DNA from: Pseudomonas sp. JAI120
GTDB taxonomy: Bacteria; Pseudomonadota; Gammaproteobacteria; Pseudomonadales; Pseudomonadaceae
Assembly (NCBI RefSeq): GCF_014207255.1
Contig: NZ_JACHCZ010000001.1
Span: forward strand, 1,789,378 to 1,853,377
Length of the DNA stretch: 64,000 nt
Direction: 5' to 3'
The position numbers and the translations under genes are program-made. Under the pieces are notes generated by a model, which made no database searches, was not told the origin of the DNA, and worked only from the letters and a program-made list of their open reading frames with translations. Shown one piece after another: positions 10,221-17,699 of the stretch. How positions within the stretch are numbered: position 1 is the stretch's first letter; each line of letters begins with the position of its first letter.

Positions 10221-11156
10221 TCAAGCGGACGCTTCGTCCAGCATCAGGCGCTGGCGTACCACATCCACCAGCTTGTCCGGCTGGAACTTGGACAGGAAGT
10301 TGTCGCACCCGACCTTCTTCACCATCGAGTCGTTGAAGCTGCCCGACAGCGAGGTATGCAGCACCACGTAGAGCTTGCGCAGGCGCGGGTCATTGCGGAT
10401 TTCGGTGGTGAGGCGGTAGCCGTCCATTTCGGGCATTTCGGCGTCGGTGAAGATCATCAGCAGCTTGTCGGTCATGACATGGCCGGCGTCAGCCCAGGCC
10501 TTGAGCATGTTCAGCGCCTTGAGGCCGTCGCTGGCGATGTGCATCTTCACGCCCAGTTGGCCGAGGGTGTCGCGCAATTGCGACAGGGCCACGTTGGAGT
10601 CGTCCACCAGCAGCACTTCGCGGCCACGGGCGCGCTCCAGCACCGGGTCGTCGAGTTTTTCGCGGGAGACCTTGGCGTTGTACGGCACGATCTCGGCGAG
10701 GACTTTTTCCACATCGATGATTTCCACCAACTGGTCATCAACCTTGCTGATGGCGGTGAGGTAATGCTGGCGCCCGGCGCTGGTCGGCGGCGGCAGGATG
10801 GCTTCCCAGTTCATGTTGACGATACGGTCCACGCCGCCTACCAGGAACGCCTGCACCGAGCGATTGTATTCGGTGACGATGATGGTGCTGTTCGGCCCGG
10901 GTACCAGCGGGCGCATGCCAATGGCCTGGGACAAGTCGATCACCGGCAGGGTCTGGCCCCGCAGGTTGACCACGCCGCACACGAAGGGGTGGCGCTGGGG
11001 CATCAGGGTCAGCTTGGGCAACTGCAAGACTTCCTGCACCTTGAACACGTTGATGGCGAACAGTTGCCGCCCGGCCAGGCGAAACATGAGGATCTCCAGG
11101 CGATTCTCACCCACCAGTTGCGTGCGTTGGTCTACCGTGTCGAGAATGCCGGCCAT
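10221..11156 (-). CDS. cheV: Chemotaxis coupling protein CheV
   Basis: A 311-residue protein made of a CheW-like domain (residues ~15-165, NVFKVQEVLQLPKLT, GVVNLRGQTLPVIDL) joined to a response-regulator receiver domain (VLLVDDSNVALSQL, with the phospho-acceptor Asp in IFTDAEMPEMDG near residue 240). CheV couples receptors to CheA and may act as a phosphate sink. The ATG at 11156 was chosen over upstream frames because AGGAG sits 6 bp before it and the family begins here. A near-perfect sigma-28 promoter lies 59 bp upstream, so although the gene is apart from the main cluster it belongs to the late flagellar regulon. Confidence 0.92.
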   Translation of the reverse strand: MAGILDTVDQRTQLVGENRLEILMFRLAGRQLFAINVFKVQEVLQLPKLTLMPQRHPFVCGVVNLRGQTLPVIDLSQAIGMRPLVPGPNSTIIVTEYNRSVQAFLVGGVDRIVNMNWEAILPPPTSAGRQHYLTAISKVDDQLVEIIDVEKVLAEIVPYNAKVSREKLDDPVLERARGREVLLVDDSNVALSQLRDTLGQLGVKMHIASDGLKALNMLKAWADAGHVMTDKLLMIFTDAEMPEMDGYRLTTEIRNDPRLRKLYVVLHTSLSGSFNDSMVKKVGCDNFLSKFQPDKLVDVVRQRLMLDEASA

Positions 11157-11214
11157 TAAGAGCTCCTGGTGTGCGCTGGAAAGTAATGCGCGAAGTGTTT
11201 GTGCAGTTAGCTTG

Positions 11215-11241
11215 TTATCGGCCGCAAGCGTCGGACCTTGA
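11215..11241 (-). promoter_or_regulatory. Sigma-28 (FliA) promoter of cheV
   Basis: On the minus strand the sequence is TCAAG, 14 bases, GCCGATAA. This matches the Pseudomonas FliA consensus at both elements with the same spacing as the fliC promoter at 55368-55394. It lies 59 bp upstream of the cheV start codon. Confidence 0.82.
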
Positions 11242-11268
11242 CCCCGGTAAAATGCCACGTAAATTCAT

Positions 11269-11287
11269 TGATGTCACACTGACATCA
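11269..11287. promoter_or_regulatory. Perfect 8-bp inverted repeat upstream of the cheV promoter
   Basis: TGATGTCA, CAC, TGACATCA is a perfect dyad with a 3-bp spacer, about 30 bp upstream of the cheV -35 element. It has the form of a dimeric regulator site. The regulator is unknown. Confidence 0.35.
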
Positions 11288-11705
11288 TGCTTTACTGCAG
11301 AGGCCTGTTCATAGGCGGTACAGCAACGTTGCGAGACACTCAAATCGACGCAAGGTTCCGCCATGTAAGGGATTCCCCTATGCACAATCAGGCCCAACCT
11401 GATATTCGCAATATCTAATAGCCATTAATGTGACGCCATTCTCATTGCATGAATGGAGTCAGGCTTTTGTTTGCCATCCCAAGCCCTCGTTCCATGGGTC
11501 TTCCAGACGTTCACGTCGCGGCAACTGAAGGTGTGCAATCGAGCCCGCCCACGAGGGCCACGCACAGCCGTCGCCGTCATTCAAATAAACGTCCTACTGA
11601 AAGCTCAGAAGCGACCTACAGATTCACGTTACCTTTCAGCGGTAGTTTTACGCCATTCACCCGGTGCGACTTCTCATCACCCGACCTTATGTTGTGGAGA
11701 CTTGC
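11288..11705. other. Intergenic region without a recognisable gene
   Basis: 418 bp between the cheV control region and the next plus-strand gene. Frames here have no plausible start plus Shine-Dalgarno, codon use is unlike the neighbours, and no hairpin or repeat stands out. It probably holds only leader and promoter sequence for the downstream Hpt-like gene. Confidence 0.5.
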
Positions 11706-12155
11706 ATGATGAACGACGGTAACGAGTGGCAGATTGCACTTCCTGAGTTCCTGAGCGAGGCTGAAAAACTGCTGACCAAGTCGGAAGAATGTCTGAGCCA
11801 CCTGCATTTGATCCGCAACGACAGTGACGCCATCGACTGCATGAAAATCAGCCTGATCAAGCTTGCCGAAAAGGCCGATTGCCTGGCCCTGCAAGCGATC
11901 AGCGAGTTCTCGCGGCATATCCAGGACGTGATCGCCAACGCCGAAAACCCTTTGCAGTTACATGATCAAGCCCTGGAGGCCCTGCATGACTGCTTGACGT
12001 TGCTGGCCTGGCAGCTGGAACTGATCGATGCAAAAACTGGCCAACTGACCATGGATAAAGAAGAACAGACCAAGTTGATTGACACGGTCACCTTACAAAT
12101 TCCGCAAAAGGGTTTCAGTTACAAGCCGCAACAACGTATGCATCATTTGTCTTGA
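11706..12155 (+). CDS. Small helical protein resembling an Hpt domain without its His
   Basis: A protein of 149 residues (ATG 11706, or 148 from the adjacent ATG at 11709; GGAG lies 6-9 bp upstream). It is predicted all-helical, and the pattern FLSEAEKLLTKSEECLSHL then IKLAEKADCLALQAISEFSRHIQDV then ALEALHDCLTLLAWQLELI resembles the four-helix Hpt fold. The place of the H-x-L-K-G phosphorylation motif reads S-L-I-K-L, so phosphotransfer looks impossible. The family is not recognised. Neighbours are cheV (divergent) and a NarL-type two-component pair, which makes a signalling role plausible but unproven. Confidence 0.6.
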   Translation: MMNDGNEWQIALPEFLSEAEKLLTKSEECLSHLHLIRNDSDAIDCMKISLIKLAEKADCLALQAISEFSRHIQDVIANAENPLQLHDQALEALHDCLTLLAWQLELIDAKTGQLTMDKEEQTKLIDTVTLQIPQKGFSYKPQQRMHHLS

Positions 12156-12343
12156 GGCGTTATCAGGTCGCATTCAAGCACAGGGTTATCTAAAAACGAC
12201 GGTTCCAACTAACCCGCTGAAACAGAATGGCGCACACTAATATCAATGAGCCATTAACGATCCAACCCCTTTAAAATAATACAACCTCACTTCATCAACT
12301 CTGGGATTATCATTCCCCGAGTTTTTGCGCGTTTAAATAGGCC

Positions 12344-12482
12344 CGCCAGGCAAGGCACCTGGCGACCAACGGTAAGAGTGGTGGTACTATGCCCCCGCTT
12401 GAAGTGACTCAACTTCAACCTGCTTGAAAACGATTCAAGAACGTATTCCAAACAGAGCCCGGTCAGTCGCGACCGGTCTTTT
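12344..12482 (+). ncRNA. Candidate small RNA or structured leader: four hairpins ending in an intrinsic terminator
   Basis: Four perfect stem-loops follow one another: CGCCAGG/CCTGGCG (12344-12364), TTGAAGT/ACTTCAA (12399-12418), CTTGAA/TTCAAG (12423-12439) and CCGGTC/GACCGG (12459-12476). The last is followed at once by TCTTTT, an intrinsic terminator. The region lies 30 bp before the kinase ATG and does not look protein-coding. A -10-like GGTACTAT ends at 12390, with a poor -35; an alternative start would be nearer 12340. It is either a free sRNA or an attenuating leader of the kinase operon. No known sRNA family was recognised. Confidence 0.4.
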
Positions 12483-12511
12483 CGCAGCGAACCTTATTGG
12501 CTCCATCCGCT

Positions 12512-13405
12512 ATGCATGCCAGCCTCAAGACATTCATCGCAAGGTCCGCGTCCCGCAGTCACGCACGCCGTTTGATCCTCGCCCTGTGCCTTGGCTCGCT
12601 ACTGCTGAGCCTGTGGGCCTACAGCCGCTCTGCGCCGCTGCCACTGATGGTGCTGCTGCTCAACCTGGCCACGTTGGTGGTGGTTGGCCTGCAACAGTGG
12701 CGCTCGCGTAAATCCATCAAGTTCCAGCCCCAGGAGCTGGCCGATCGCCTGTTGCAGGTGCAGGAAAACGAACGTCATCGCCTCAGCCGCGAACTGCATG
12801 ACGATATCGGCCAACTGCTGACCGCCGCCAAGCTGCAAAGCGAATGGCTCAAGCGCCGCCTGCCGGATGAGCTGCAAAGCCAGTGCACTGTCCTGTGCAA
12901 CACCTTGAATGAGACCCTGGCCAAGGTGCGCGACGTGTCCGCCATCCTCAATCCCCGGCAGCTCGCCAGCCTGGGCCTGGAAGCCAGCCTGCGCGCGCAC
13001 CTGCTCAAGACCCTGGAAAACACCCCCGTGCACTGGAGCCTTGAATGCCAGCAACGGCTGACCGGCATTCCTGAAGAAATGGCCGTGGCGGCCTTTCGTA
13101 TTACCCAGGAAGCCGTGACCAATATGCTGCGCCACGCCCAGGCGCACAATCTGCTGGTGCGCCTGCAACGCCTGCCCGAGGGCCTGTCGCTGACCATCTG
13201 CGATGACGGCCAAGGCTTTTCGCCCGCCATCAACCCCGGCCTGGAAGGTCAACGGGGCATGGCCGGCATGTCCGAGCGCATTGATCAGCTTGGCGGTTCA
13301 TTATCCGTCAGCAGCCAACCAGGCAACGGGACACGGATCGAAGCGCTTTTCCCCTGGGCGCCCCGCGTCCTCGAACGGGCCAGCGCCCCTAAGGTTATCG
13401 AGTGA
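12512..13405 (+). CDS. NarL-type sensor histidine kinase
   Basis: A 297-residue HisKA_3 family kinase. Two N-terminal membrane segments (LILALCLGSLLLSLW and LPLMVLLLNLATLVVVGL) are joined by a very short loop, so there is no periplasmic sensor domain. The dimerisation/phosphoacceptor helix carries ENERHRLSRELHDDIGQLL (His of HDDIGQ). The ATPase domain has QEAVTNMLRHAQ (N box) and CDDGQGF (G1), then GMAGMSERIDQLGG. The start is uncertain: ATG 12512 has no clear Shine-Dalgarno and TTG 12497 is possible. The stop overlaps the GTG of the regulator gene by 4 bp, so the two form an operon. The stimulus is unknown. Confidence 0.85.
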   Translation: MHASLKTFIARSASRSHARRLILALCLGSLLLSLWAYSRSAPLPLMVLLLNLATLVVVGLQQWRSRKSIKFQPQELADRLLQVQENERHRLSRELHDDIGQLLTAAKLQSEWLKRRLPDELQSQCTVLCNTLNETLAKVRDVSAILNPRQLASLGLEASLRAHLLKTLENTPVHWSLECQQRLTGIPEEMAVAAFRITQEAVTNMLRHAQAHNLLVRLQRLPEGLSLTICDDGQGFSPAINPGLEGQRGMAGMSERIDQLGGSLSVSSQPGNGTRIEALFPWAPRVLERASAPKVIE

Positions 13406-14061
13406 GCTGTACATTACTCCTGGTGGATGACCATGCACTGATCAGGGCCGGCGTACGTGCGCTGGTCCAGGATATTCCCGGCTACACGGTGATCGGCGAA
13501 GCCAGCGATGGCGCGCAGTTGTTGGAGCAGTTCAACGCCTTGCTGCCGGATATCGTGCTGTTGGACCTGTCGATGAAGCACACCAGTGGCCTGGACGCTC
13601 TGCAGCAACTCAAGCGCGTGCACCCCAAGAGCAAGGTGCTGATCCTGTCGATGCACACCGACCCGGAGCTGATCATGTGCGCGCTGGAGGCGGGCGCCCA
13701 CGGCTACCTGCTCAAGGACACCACCGCCAACGAGTTGGAGCACGCGCTGCTGGCCTTGCGCAATAACGAGCGCTACCTGAGCCCCGCGATCGCCCATACC
13801 GTGATCAACCAGGCCCTGGTGCGCAGCCAGGGGCCCGCCACGCCCGCCGGCCACAGCCATAACCTCACGGCCCGCCAATTGGAAATCCTGCGCCTGATCG
13901 TGCGCGGCAAATCCACCCGCGAGATCGCCCACGGCCTGGGCCTGAGCATCAAGACCGTAGAAGCCCACCGCTCGCAAATCATGAAGCGCCTGCAGATATT
14001 CGACGTGGCGGGCCTGGTGTTATTTGCCGTGCGCGAGCAGATCATCAGCCTGGACGACTAG
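13402..14061 (+). CDS. LuxR/NarL-family response regulator
   Basis: A 219-residue two-domain regulator. The receiver domain has the acidic pair LLVDDH, phospho-acceptor Asp55 in IVLLDLSMK, and the conserved Lys in GYLLKD. The C-terminal LuxR-type helix-turn-helix spans residues ~153-200 (LTARQLEILRLIVRGKS, REIAHGLGLSIKTVEAHRS). It starts with GTG at 13402 inside the last codon and stop of the kinase gene, so it is translationally coupled to its cognate kinase. Target genes are unknown. Its 3' end overlaps the convergent YegS-type gene by 42 bp. Confidence 0.9.
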   Translation: MSCTLLLVDDHALIRAGVRALVQDIPGYTVIGEASDGAQLLEQFNALLPDIVLLDLSMKHTSGLDALQQLKRVHPKSKVLILSMHTDPELIMCALEAGAHGYLLKDTTANELEHALLALRNNERYLSPAIAHTVINQALVRSQGPATPAGHSHNLTARQLEILRLIVRGKSTREIAHGLGLSIKTVEAHRSQIMKRLQIFDVAGLVLFAVREQIISLDD

Positions 14062-14940
14062 GGGCGAACCCACCGGCAGATGCACGCGCAGGGCCTTGGG
14101 CAAGGCCTCGAAGTGCAGGTCGTCACCTTCCAGCGGCTCGCCATCAAGGTTTATGTACAAACCCTGTGCGACCTTGATGTTCACCCACGGCAGGCGTGCC
14201 CGCACGAACATCGCGTCCAGCTCCCAACCGTTGCCCATCAGCTCGCGCAAGGTGCCGACCACTTCCTGGGGCGCCGGCAGGATGCTGACATCGAGCAAGC
14301 CATCGTCGGCCAATGCGCCAGGGCACAGCACATGCCCACCGCCCGCCTGGCGACCGTTACCGATGCCCAGCGCGAGCAGCTCGCCTTTCCAGTGGAAATC
14401 CGGCCCGTCAAGTTCGGCATAGGCGGCCTTCAACTCGCTGAAGCGCGTCAGGCCGGTGAACAGGTAGGCGGCACCACCGAGGACTTTCTTCAGGTCTTCG
14501 GAGGTATTGGCGGTGACCTGGCTGCCGAAGCCGCCGGTGGCCATATTGAGGAAGATCTGCCCGCCGACCTGGCCGAGGTCGATCGCACGGGGCGGCACAT
14601 CCAGCAACGCCAGCGCCTGGGCGGGCTCCAACGACACGCCGGCAGCCTTGGCGAAATCATTGGCGGTCCCCAGGGGCATCAGCACCAGGCTGGCGTCGCC
14701 CTTGGCCTGGGCCATGGCCTCGGCCACATCGCGCAAGGTACCGTCACCGCCACCGGCAATGATGTGGGTGTAACCACCCTCCAGGGCCTCCTTGACCAGG
14801 CGCTGGGCATCACCGCCCTCCCAGGTCACCCGCACCGCCAGCTCCCAACCCTGCTCGCGCCGGGCCAGCACGGCGCTGCGCACGTCCTCGTTGAGGGCTT
14901 GCTTGCCGTGGAGGATCAACAGTGCCTTGGGTGTGGTCAT
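14020..14940 (-). CDS. yegS: YegS/BmrU-family lipid kinase
   Basis: A 306-residue diacylglycerol-kinase-like protein with the ATP-binding GGGDGTLRDVAEAMA motif, PLGTANDFAKAAG and IGNGRQAGGG, all typical of the YegS/Rv2252/BmrU group that phosphorylates lipid hydroxyls such as phosphatidylglycerol. Full length for the family. It is a monocistronic minus-strand gene that converges with the response regulator, and the two coding regions overlap by 42 bp at their 3' ends. Confidence 0.88.
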   Translation of the reverse strand: MTTPKALLILHGKQALNEDVRSAVLARREQGWELAVRVTWEGGDAQRLVKEALEGGYTHIIAGGGDGTLRDVAEAMAQAKGDASLVLMPLGTANDFAKAAGVSLEPAQALALLDVPPRAIDLGQVGGQIFLNMATGGFGSQVTANTSEDLKKVLGGAAYLFTGLTRFSELKAAYAELDGPDFHWKGELLALGIGNGRQAGGGHVLCPGALADDGLLDVSILPAPQEVVGTLRELMGNGWELDAMFVRARLPWVNIKVAQGLYINLDGEPLEGDDLHFEALPKALRVHLPVGSPLVVQADDLLAHGK

Positions 14941-15036
14941 GGATGGCTTACTCCTGGATTCAAAGGTGCTTGAAGGATGTGGACCTTGGGCGACCGAAAA
15001 AAAGCCATGAATATTGAAAATTAATCCCGCGACTGA

Positions 15037-15582
15037 TTAGAAGTTATCCATCGCGCTGCACATCGACAGCTTGCCCTTGGACGCAGGCTCCACAGCGACC
15101 CATTGCTTGGCGCCCGCCGGCAGTTCATGCAACTGGATCGAACAATTGGCATACATGGACGCCTGCACCATGTAATCCACCCCGGGCCGAGGCACGAAGG
15201 CCATGCTGGCGGAGCATTGCCGGGAATACTGCAATTGCCCCAGGTAATGAAAGGCGATCGGCTTGTTCGCCGGCACCACCAATTCCGACGACACCGCAGC
15301 CGCCCACGAATAAATCGGACCAGGCATGCCCAGGCTTTCACCGTTGTGATCGGGGAAGCCCGCTTTCGTCGAGGCCATCACCCCAGCGCCCGGCACGTTC
15401 CAGTCCAGGCAATCACGCCCCGGCACAGCGCGCACCAGACCATCGGTGATCAACCGCACGCGGGCGGTCTCGCCTGTCTGCGGTGCAACGTAGCCGGTGG
15501 ACAGGGAACGGATATTCGCCACCTGGCCGCAGCCTGTCAGCAGCACCAGCAGCGCCACGGGAACCACACGTAAAAGGCTCAT
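15037..15582 (-). CDS. Predicted lipoprotein, family not recognised
   Basis: A 181-residue protein with a short signal peptide and lipobox (MSLLRVVPVALLVLLTGCG), so it is likely anchored to a membrane. The mature part has six Cys residues including CLDW, SRQCSAS, NCSIQ and SMCSAM, suggesting disulphides in the periplasm. No known domain is evident. It is the last of three small lipoprotein genes in a row on the minus strand, 33 bp after the second. Confidence 0.7.
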   Translation of the reverse strand: MSLLRVVPVALLVLLTGCGQVANIRSLSTGYVAPQTGETARVRLITDGLVRAVPGRDCLDWNVPGAGVMASTKAGFPDHNGESLGMPGPIYSWAAAVSSELVVPANKPIAFHYLGQLQYSRQCSASMAFVPRPGVDYMVQASMYANCSIQLHELPAGAKQWVAVEPASKGKLSMCSAMDNF

Positions 15583-15615
15583 CAGCAGTCAACTCGTAGA
15601 GGAATAAAGGGCCGC

Positions 15616-15942
15616 TTACGGTTGACGGCAATTCTGGTTGACCGACAGCTCTGGCGCCGGTTCGTACTTCACCTGCTGCAAGCCATCAGCGCCCTGGAAG
15701 ATGAAGTATTTGATCCGGCAGTCCTTGAACATCGGCGAGTAACCCTCAGCCCGGAAGCCTTGGCCATCAACCTGCTTGGTCACGGCGTTATTGCGGCTGA
15801 CCACCGCAAGCACCTGGGCATAGCTCTGGCCCATCTTCACTCCCGGCTCGCCGGTGACCGTCATCGACGAGGCGCAACCGCCCAGCCCTGCCACCGCCAA
15901 TGCCAGCGCGACGCCGTACAGTCCATTGCGTAGATCGTTCAT
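15616..15942 (-). CDS. Predicted small lipoprotein, family not recognised
   Basis: 108 residues, signal peptide and lipobox LAVAGLGGCAS. The mature domain has two Cys (KDCRIKY, NQNCRQP), which could pair. Its first codons (MNDLRNG) are echoed by a tiny frame just before the next upstream lipoprotein gene, as if a copy of this gene start had been duplicated. Function unknown. Confidence 0.7.
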   Translation of the reverse strand: MNDLRNGLYGVALALAVAGLGGCASSMTVTGEPGVKMGQSYAQVLAVVSRNNAVTKQVDGQGFRAEGYSPMFKDCRIKYFIFQGADGLQQVKYEPAPELSVNQNCRQP

Positions 15943-15966
15943 GCCTTGCTTCCTTTTAGTGTTGGA

Positions 15967-16290
15967 TCAGCGGCGACCTTCGCACACAGGTGATTCGCCG
16001 ATACGGCCTTCCTTGCACAGGTCCAGGTTATCCCTGCGCGTGAAGCCCGCATCTTTCATGCAGTAGAACCGCGTCAGGACCACATCAATTGGCGACGTGT
16101 CTCCCGCCCCATCAAGATTGGTATACCCGCAGGCACGCATGGCATCGTCGACCCCCTGCTGCGACACACCGCTTTTTTTCCATTGGGTATAGTCCCCTGG
16201 CGGAGGCTGAAAGCCCCTGCCCGTGCAGCCAATCAATAACACCGCGTAAACACTCAGCAGCAGGCTCTTCCTGAACATCGTGCTCTTCAT
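15967..16290 (-). CDS. Predicted small lipoprotein, family not recognised
   Basis: 107 residues from the ATG at 16290. Signal peptide and lipobox LLSVYAVLLIGCTG are followed by a Pro-rich linker (GRGFQPPPGDY) and a Cys-containing domain (MRACGYTN, RFYCMKDAG, DLCKEGR, SPVCEGR). An internal ATG at 16278 is an alternative start. The start overlaps the stop of a 7-codon GTG frame. It is first of the three lipoprotein genes. Confidence 0.7.
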   Translation of the reverse strand: MKSTMFRKSLLLSVYAVLLIGCTGRGFQPPPGDYTQWKKSGVSQQGVDDAMRACGYTNLDGAGDTSPIDVVLTRFYCMKDAGFTRRDNLDLCKEGRIGESPVCEGRR

Positions 16291-16610
16291 CAGGGTTTGC
16301 GTAGATCGTTCACGCGCCAGCACGTCCCTGGCATTGCCCATGGCCCAACGTCAGGTTAATGCCGCTGGCACGGACGCAACGTCCTTGCACCGGATCATCG
16401 ACAGGATTCATTGGACATCTTCGGCCTGATTGCCACTGAGCACTACGCGGTCGATCTTGAAGCACGGCGTTTGATTGCGCGGTAAGCGCGGAGGTGGCGA
16501 CGCAAGACGGCAGCAAAACAGAGGGTTTTGCTCGAGAGGGGGATCAACAGACATTTCGCATCCTTGTGAGTGAAACTTCCTACATGCGCAGGTTGGTCAT
16601 CACAAAGACG
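16291..16610. other. Intergenic region without a supported gene
   Basis: The stretch between the lipoprotein genes and the terminator at 16611 has no frame with both a start and a ribosome site. A short plus-strand frame ending at 16485 reads well (LIATEHYAVDLEARRLIAR), but it has no start and is too short to support. Positions 16297-16312 repeat the 16 bases at 15926-15941. Confidence 0.45.
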
Positions 16611-16638
16611 TAAAAGTGCCATGGACAAACATGGCACT
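16611..16638 (-). terminator. Intrinsic terminator ending the motility operon
   Basis: On the minus strand AGTGCCATG, a 6-base loop and CATGGCACT form a perfect 9-bp stem followed by TTTTA. It lies about 105 bp after the DUF2802 gene, the last gene of the che-mot-par-cheW block. Confidence 0.78.
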
Positions 16639-16742
16639 GTGACACATTCGACACAATCAGCCGCAGCCGACACCCTCGACTTTTAAGCCTGAAGGCTCTA
16701 GCTCAGGGCACAGAGAGGTTTTGCACGGTATACACGGCGCAA

Positions 16743-17135
16743 TCAGCTTTTGTGTAATTTACTCATCAACTGGGCCTCAGCCTGGGTCAAGCCACAGGAC
16801 TGGGTCAGTTCATCCACCGTCGCGCCCATGCCCACCAGCTTCGCCGCCTGGGCAAATGACAGGCTGGAAGGATCACGCTGCTCGATCTGCGCCAGCTTGT
16901 CCGGCAACGGCGCGAGAATGGCGCGCAGTTCATGCACCTCGTCCCCGACCCTCACCGCACTCTGCTGGAAGTGATCAACCCGCTTGACCAGCTCCAGCAC
17001 CCGTCGATCACGCACCGCATCGCGCTCGGCCTGCTGCATCGCCAATTCCCGCTGCTGGCTCATATAGCGCAGCAGAAAACCCAAGGTCCCGGCCCACAAC
17101 AGGGCCAGGACAATCACCGCGACCTCAAGGAACAA
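16743..17135 (-). CDS. DUF2802 protein, membrane-anchored
   Basis: 130 residues. The N-terminal segment MFLEVAVIVLALLWAGTLGFLL is a single membrane helix, followed by a charged coiled-coil stretch and a C-terminal DUF2802 domain with a helix-turn-helix-like pattern (YMSQQR..., then SFAQAAKLVGMGATVDELTQ, CGLTQAEAQLMSKLH). This gene sits after cheW in many Pseudomonas che clusters. Its role is not established; placement suggests a link to the chemosensory array. It begins directly after the cheW stop. Confidence 0.82.
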   Translation of the reverse strand: MFLEVAVIVLALLWAGTLGFLLRYMSQQRELAMQQAERDAVRDRRVLELVKRVDHFQQSAVRVGDEVHELRAILAPLPDKLAQIEQRDPSSLSFAQAAKLVGMGATVDELTQSCGLTQAEAQLMSKLHKS

Positions 17136-17618
17136 TCAGATGCTCTCCAGTTCCGACCATTCTTCTTCGCTCATCATTTTGTCCAGCTCAACCAGAATCA
17201 ACAGTTCGTTGTTCTTGTTGCACACACCCTGGATGAACTTGGCCGATTCCTCGTTGCCCACGTTCGGCGCGGTTTCCACTTCCGATTGGCGCAGGTAGAC
17301 CACTTCCGCGACGCTGTCGACCATGATCCCGACCACTTGCTTGTCGGCTTCGATGATGACGATGCGCGTGTTGTCGCTGACTTCGACCGTGTCCAGGCCA
17401 AAACGCTGGCGGGTGTCGATCACCGTCACCACGTTGCCGCGCAGGTTGATGATGCCCAGCACATAGCTTGGCGCACCGGGAACCGGAGCGATCTCGGTGT
17501 AGCGCAGCACTTCCTGCACGCGCATCACGTTAATACCGTAGGTTTCGTTGTCCAGTTTGAAGGTAACCCATTGCAGGATCGGATCATCCAAACCTTGTGC
17601 GGACGCTGACTTGTTCAT
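17136..17618 (-). CDS. cheW: Chemotaxis coupling protein CheW
   Basis: A 160-residue single CheW domain (QWVTFKLDNETYGINVMRV, LGIINLRGNVVTVIDTR, MVDSVAEVVYLR). It bridges chemoreceptors and CheA in the array. The ATG at 17618 is preceded by GAAGGGG-type sequence; a TTG further upstream would add a tail not seen in the family. The 81-bp gap before it holds a perfect 20-bp palindrome. Confidence 0.93.
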   Translation of the reverse strand: MNKSASAQGLDDPILQWVTFKLDNETYGINVMRVQEVLRYTEIAPVPGAPSYVLGIINLRGNVVTVIDTRQRFGLDTVEVSDNTRIVIIEADKQVVGIMVDSVAEVVYLRQSEVETAPNVGNEESAKFIQGVCNKNNELLILVELDKMMSEEEWSELESI

Positions 17619-17667
17619 ATCTCTGACCCCTTCAAATGCCGATGTAGGCGGCGTGTGTACTTCTTTT

Positions 17668-17687
17668 GGCCGCACGCGCGTGCGGCC
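17668..17687. repeat. Perfect 20-bp palindrome between parP and cheW
   Basis: GGCCGCACGCGCGTGCGGCC is fully self-complementary. Without a T run on the minus strand it is not an intrinsic terminator. It could be a strong mRNA stem that sets cheW expression or stability relative to parP. Confidence 0.6.
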
Positions 17688-17699
17688 CTTATTGTCCAA

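Noticed and set aside
16360..16485. Short plus-strand frame ending in a protein-like stretch (LIATEHYAVDLEARRLIAR).
   Set aside because: No start codon or ribosome site, only ~42 codons, no known family; could be a gene fragment but not supportable.
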